Source of the DNA: Candidatus Omnitrophota bacterium
GTDB lineage: Bacteria > Omnitrophota > Gorgyraeia > Gygaellales > UBA12090
Direction of reading: 5' to 3'
Assembly: GCA_030674475.1 (NCBI GenBank)
Contig: JAUSCZ010000020.1
Location: forward strand, 1 to 35,250
Length of the DNA: 35,250 nucleotides
The translations under genes were made by a program, and so were the position numbers. The notes beneath the pieces are model-generated. The model had not been told where the DNA came from. It worked only from the letters and a program-made list of their open reading frames with translations, and made no database searches. Shown here in pieces: positions 32,532-35,250 of this stretch. Position 1 is the first letter of the stretch. Every line of letters begins with the position of its first letter.

Positions 32532-35235
32532 GGTGATGTTGGAAGAAGACTATCTTAAAAGCTCTCAGCCTTCAGCTATCGGCTATCAGCAATATGAATT
32601 TAAGGACCCCAGGCTAAAAGAGCTGAACCAATACTCTACCCAACTCATCAAAGAAACCATCATTCCCAAGCTCACCTATCAGGTGAATGCCTCCAAAAGA
32701 TACGCTCCGCTAAGGCAGGTGTATTACTCGCTCATCCTAGCCCAGTGGTTTAAAACTCGCTATCGCTCGCAGAGTACAGAGAACAGATTACAGATTACAG
32801 GAAAAGCCAATAATTACCTCAAGCTTATAGACTCCGGGGAGCTGACTAATTTGACTTCAAAGGAGCCCTATGACAAGCAAGACTACTTCCAGCAATACCA
32901 GCAATCCTTCAAAGACGGCGAATACAACCTTCAAGAGACCGTGTATTCTCCCTTTGGCCAGAGTATCCGCAGATATGTCAGCGGGGGAATGTTCTTTGGG
33001 AAAGAAGTATCTTCGGCTATTGAGGCGGGAAAAGTTAGCGCAAAAGTTAATAATAATTTTATTTTCGCATTTAAAAATAATATACCCATTAATGTTAACT
33101 TTTATCTTGATAGTTTTAATTCTATGAAGGTAACTATGGTTAAAGTAATTAAAAATTTTGCTTTAACAACAGTTAGTTTGTTGCTATTTATGCCATCTAT
33201 ATCTACTGCTTGGACAGTAGAAAATACGCAAAATAAATGGGGAGCCAATCAGCAGATAGCTGTAGCAATTAAACAAGATAATTTTAGTGGAATTCTCGAA
33301 ATAATTAGAAAAGAGGTTACGGGAAATGGATTAAAAATTACTCCTGCAGAAGAAGCGGACTTGATTGCGGTGCTTAAGAGCGACAATCCACAAATTGATT
33401 GGTCTTCTGTCCTTCCGGGAGCCAGGATTGATATGACTGGCGTCCTAGATGAGATAACTGCAAAATTAATATTGTTACGACCTGAAATGAGAGTTATAGA
33501 TACGCAGCCGTTAGAGATTGAAGGTAAAAAAGTAACTATATACTTTACGAGAGATAACAATGGCCAAAGGCTATTGGGTGAGGCTATGGCAATAACAGTC
33601 GGAAGTAATGTTATTATAGCTATGGATTCTTTCGACAGGCGATTGTCTAGGATCAAGGATGCAGCGCGAAAAGGGGGGAATCTGCTATCATTATATAAAA
33701 AGATATATCCTCCAGGGATAACTGATCAAAAAGCTATGGAACTTGGTATGAGGCAGACGATATGGCATGAAGTTTTCCATGCTTTAAAAAATCGTGATAT
33801 CAGGAATGGGAAATTTAATAGTAACTATCTTGATGAAAAATTTAAAAAATATCAAGTGGCAGATAAAGATAAAAATTTAGTTGCACAAGAAGTCGTTGGC
33901 TGGTTGGGAGGATTATCCGGCGGTAAGATCGCTGAAGAGGATCTTCACTTTCTTGTCCAGTATTCTTTGTTAGACCCAAGTAAGTATCCCAATGAAAAGA
34001 AAGATATATTTTTCTCCAAGATAATTATTGAAAGGTTATTCGCTGACTTAGGGTATACGGGTAAGGCAGATATAGAAGCTTACAGAGATTTTATGCTCAC
34101 GTTATCAAATACGGAAATAGCATTTAATTCAAAAGCTTTTCTTAAGGAAATTATAGAAAAACTTCCTAACTTGGATATGTTAAAATATTTACCCGTGCCA
34201 ATGCATGTTTTCGGGAATAGAAGCAGTTTACTTCTTTCGGATCAAGAGCCGCCTAAAAAATCTAGCTCATCATTAATGCAGGCTTCCTCCACCAGCTCGG
34301 CGGTGAAAGAAAGAGAGATTATTACAAAAGACCATGATGGCATACCTGTAACATGGAAGCAGGTTTGGAATGGCGGTGTTTTTGATGAATTTAGAGTTTA
34401 CGTTAACCTACGTAATGTGGAAGAGCGCAACAATGCTTTTTGGATTGCAGAAGAAATTTTATCTAATAACAAAATACCAGATATGACACTTAAGTATTTG
34501 ATTAGTGGTTCTCCAAGATATTTAGAAAATCCGGATAGCTCAAAATTTGTGTGTTATTTTAAAACAGTTAATGACGCATTACAGTTTGTAAGACTATTTC
34601 AAAGCGACAAGCGTTATCAGCATATCCAAGGTGGATTGCCTCTCACAAATACTATTGCGCTTAATGGTATTATTATGATAACAGGAAGCCCAAGGGAGCA
34701 TATAAGAGATAATAAGCCAGATGCGTTATTCAGGACGGCAGAAATAGCGCAAGAGTTTATCAATGCAGGAGCTCATTTATATGTGCTAAAGAAGAATTTT
34801 TGGGGAAAGAAAACCATTGAGAGATTTAATATGGAAGCTTTTACTGCTTCATTTGTGACCATAAAGAATGCAGGATCCCCTCTTCAAGAGCTTGATAATA
34901 AAAAAGGTGGCATTGCCTTTAACGCCTTGCCTATCCGCACCGAAGCCGTTGCCTCGTCTGTCTTGGGTTCTTTTCCCGGAGTTAAGGCTTTCCAAGGCGA
35001 CCTTGAGGCTGAATGGGCGCAGATACAGCAAGTCTTTAACGCCGGGATCAGGCCGTCTATCCAGCGCTTAAGCGAATATACCCAAGCCGCCTCCGCCAGC
35101 CCTTTGGCGGAAGAAAAGATAGATGGGGTGCGGGGACTGCTTGCCGACATCCTTCGGCGCGATGAAGAGGCTCGAAAACTTACCTCCACTGACCCCGCCT
35201 TAAAAGGCCTGCTTAGCGCGCTGGAGACAGCCTAA
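31912..35235 (+). CDS. Exported modular protein 2 with HExxH core
   Basis: 1107 residues from ATG 31912. Signal peptide 1-26 (MLRKAKKLISLILCLLLVFQ); N-terminal module shared with the protein at 28757 (to residue 206); a scaffold extension to about 365 (LKELNQYSTQLIKETIIPKL, RRYVSGGMFFG). The AT-rich core that follows contains a second signal-peptide-like stretch after Met405 (VKVIKNFALTTVSLLLFMPS), as if a once separate exported protein had been inserted. A zinc-peptidase motif H619-E-V-F-H623 follows; Glu660 (AQE) could be the third ligand. After a Ser-rich linker (about 782-800) comes another domain (about 800-990; FRVYVNLRNVEERNNAFWIA, FVCYFKTVNDALQFV) that I do not recognise with confidence. 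Residues from 999 match the C-terminal module of the other protein. Peptidase activity is a prediction from the motif. Confidence 0.8.
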   Translation: MLRKAKKLISLILCLLLVFQQTGFAQTVSLNLSNYLSQAPKPAVSDTFRPLHLRYLSYDNLNQDFKLLLDQGDTPKSQLENKEYIEGNTQTLLKYFFIGLVLPNDKFWVNLRPDAPDNIIDDDLAKTDIGRIFLEADVQLKKDTAQFTSPQTLEGKAYWDKLYQKAGELFGTENITIPTLTRPWIVPNEIIIREAPDNAYIYKATLKVMLEEDYLKSSQPSAIGYQQYEFKDPRLKELNQYSTQLIKETIIPKLTYQVNASKRYAPLRQVYYSLILAQWFKTRYRSQSTENRLQITGKANNYLKLIDSGELTNLTSKEPYDKQDYFQQYQQSFKDGEYNLQETVYSPFGQSIRRYVSGGMFFGKEVSSAIEAGKVSAKVNNNFIFAFKNNIPINVNFYLDSFNSMKVTMVKVIKNFALTTVSLLLFMPSISTAWTVENTQNKWGANQQIAVAIKQDNFSGILEIIRKEVTGNGLKITPAEEADLIAVLKSDNPQIDWSSVLPGARIDMTGVLDEITAKLILLRPEMRVIDTQPLEIEGKKVTIYFTRDNNGQRLLGEAMAITVGSNVIIAMDSFDRRLSRIKDAARKGGNLLSLYKKIYPPGITDQKAMELGMRQTIWHEVFHALKNRDIRNGKFNSNYLDEKFKKYQVADKDKNLVAQEVVGWLGGLSGGKIAEEDLHFLVQYSLLDPSKYPNEKKDIFFSKIIIERLFADLGYTGKADIEAYRDFMLTLSNTEIAFNSKAFLKEIIEKLPNLDMLKYLPVPMHVFGNRSSLLLSDQEPPKKSSSSLMQASSTSSAVKEREIITKDHDGIPVTWKQVWNGGVFDEFRVYVNLRNVEERNNAFWIAEEILSNNKIPDMTLKYLISGSPRYLENPDSSKFVCYFKTVNDALQFVRLFQSDKRYQHIQGGLPLTNTIALNGIIMITGSPREHIRDNKPDALFRTAEIAQEFINAGAHLYVLKKNFWGKKTIERFNMEAFTASFVTIKNAGSPLQELDNKKGGIAFNALPIRTEAVASSVLGSFPGVKAFQGDLEAEWAQIQQVFNAGIRPSIQRLSEYTQAASASPLAEEKIDGVRGLLADILRRDEEARKLTSTDPALKGLLSALETA

Positions 35236-35250
35236 GTATTGTCTTATCCG

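Overview
The window looks like a chromosomal segment, around the replication origin, of an uncultured Gram-negative bacterium, most likely of the Omnitrophota (OP3) type. The support is indirect. There is a secretin and an envelope-spanning type IV pilus machine. The origin-region gene set is complete apart from recF. At the right end are two large exported proteins whose N-terminal module I recognise, from memory, from Omnitrophota genomes. Every gene I support lies on the + strand.

Layout. (1) 1-18181 is a type IV pilus locus whose content and order match the MSHA subtype: three prepilins plus a PilX/MshP-like prepilin fused behind a REP-associated transposase (216-4042), a small exported protein, a PilM-PilN fusion, PilO, a PilP/GspC-like protein, the secretin, a coiled-coil anchor, a TPR protein, the PilB/MshE ATPase, an ExeA/MshM-like ATPase and the PilC/MshG platform. 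It ends in a signalling cassette: histidine kinase, PilZ protein, response regulator and an MshEN-PilZ protein. (2) 18182-28609 is the origin region: a structured 427-base leader with three DnaA-box-like 9-mers, dnaA, dnaN, a DciA-like gene, gyrB, gyrA, tRNA-Glu(UUC) and glmS. C exceeds G on the + strand in the pilus locus and G exceeds C from dnaA onward in the lines I counted, as expected if the origin is here. (3) 28690-35235 is accessory: two paralogous exported proteins with the same upstream region, the same N-terminal module and the same C-terminal module, but unrelated AT-rich cores. One core is caspase-like (HGHG...DSCHS); the other carries HEVFH (a zinc-peptidase motif) and an internal signal peptide. 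A PIN/UPF0175 toxin-antitoxin pair lies between them. In the first paralogue the N-terminal module and the caspase-like core are in different frames, joined at a T7 tract.

Small repeats occur throughout: 28-30 bp perfect palindromes (three copies of one type, one of another), REP elements around the transposase, a 26-bp repeat inside two coding regions, and several intergenic hairpins each built from its own reiterated short word. The strongest candidate for something undescribed is the pair of module-swapped, protease-bearing exported proteins. The transposase-prepilin fusion comes second.
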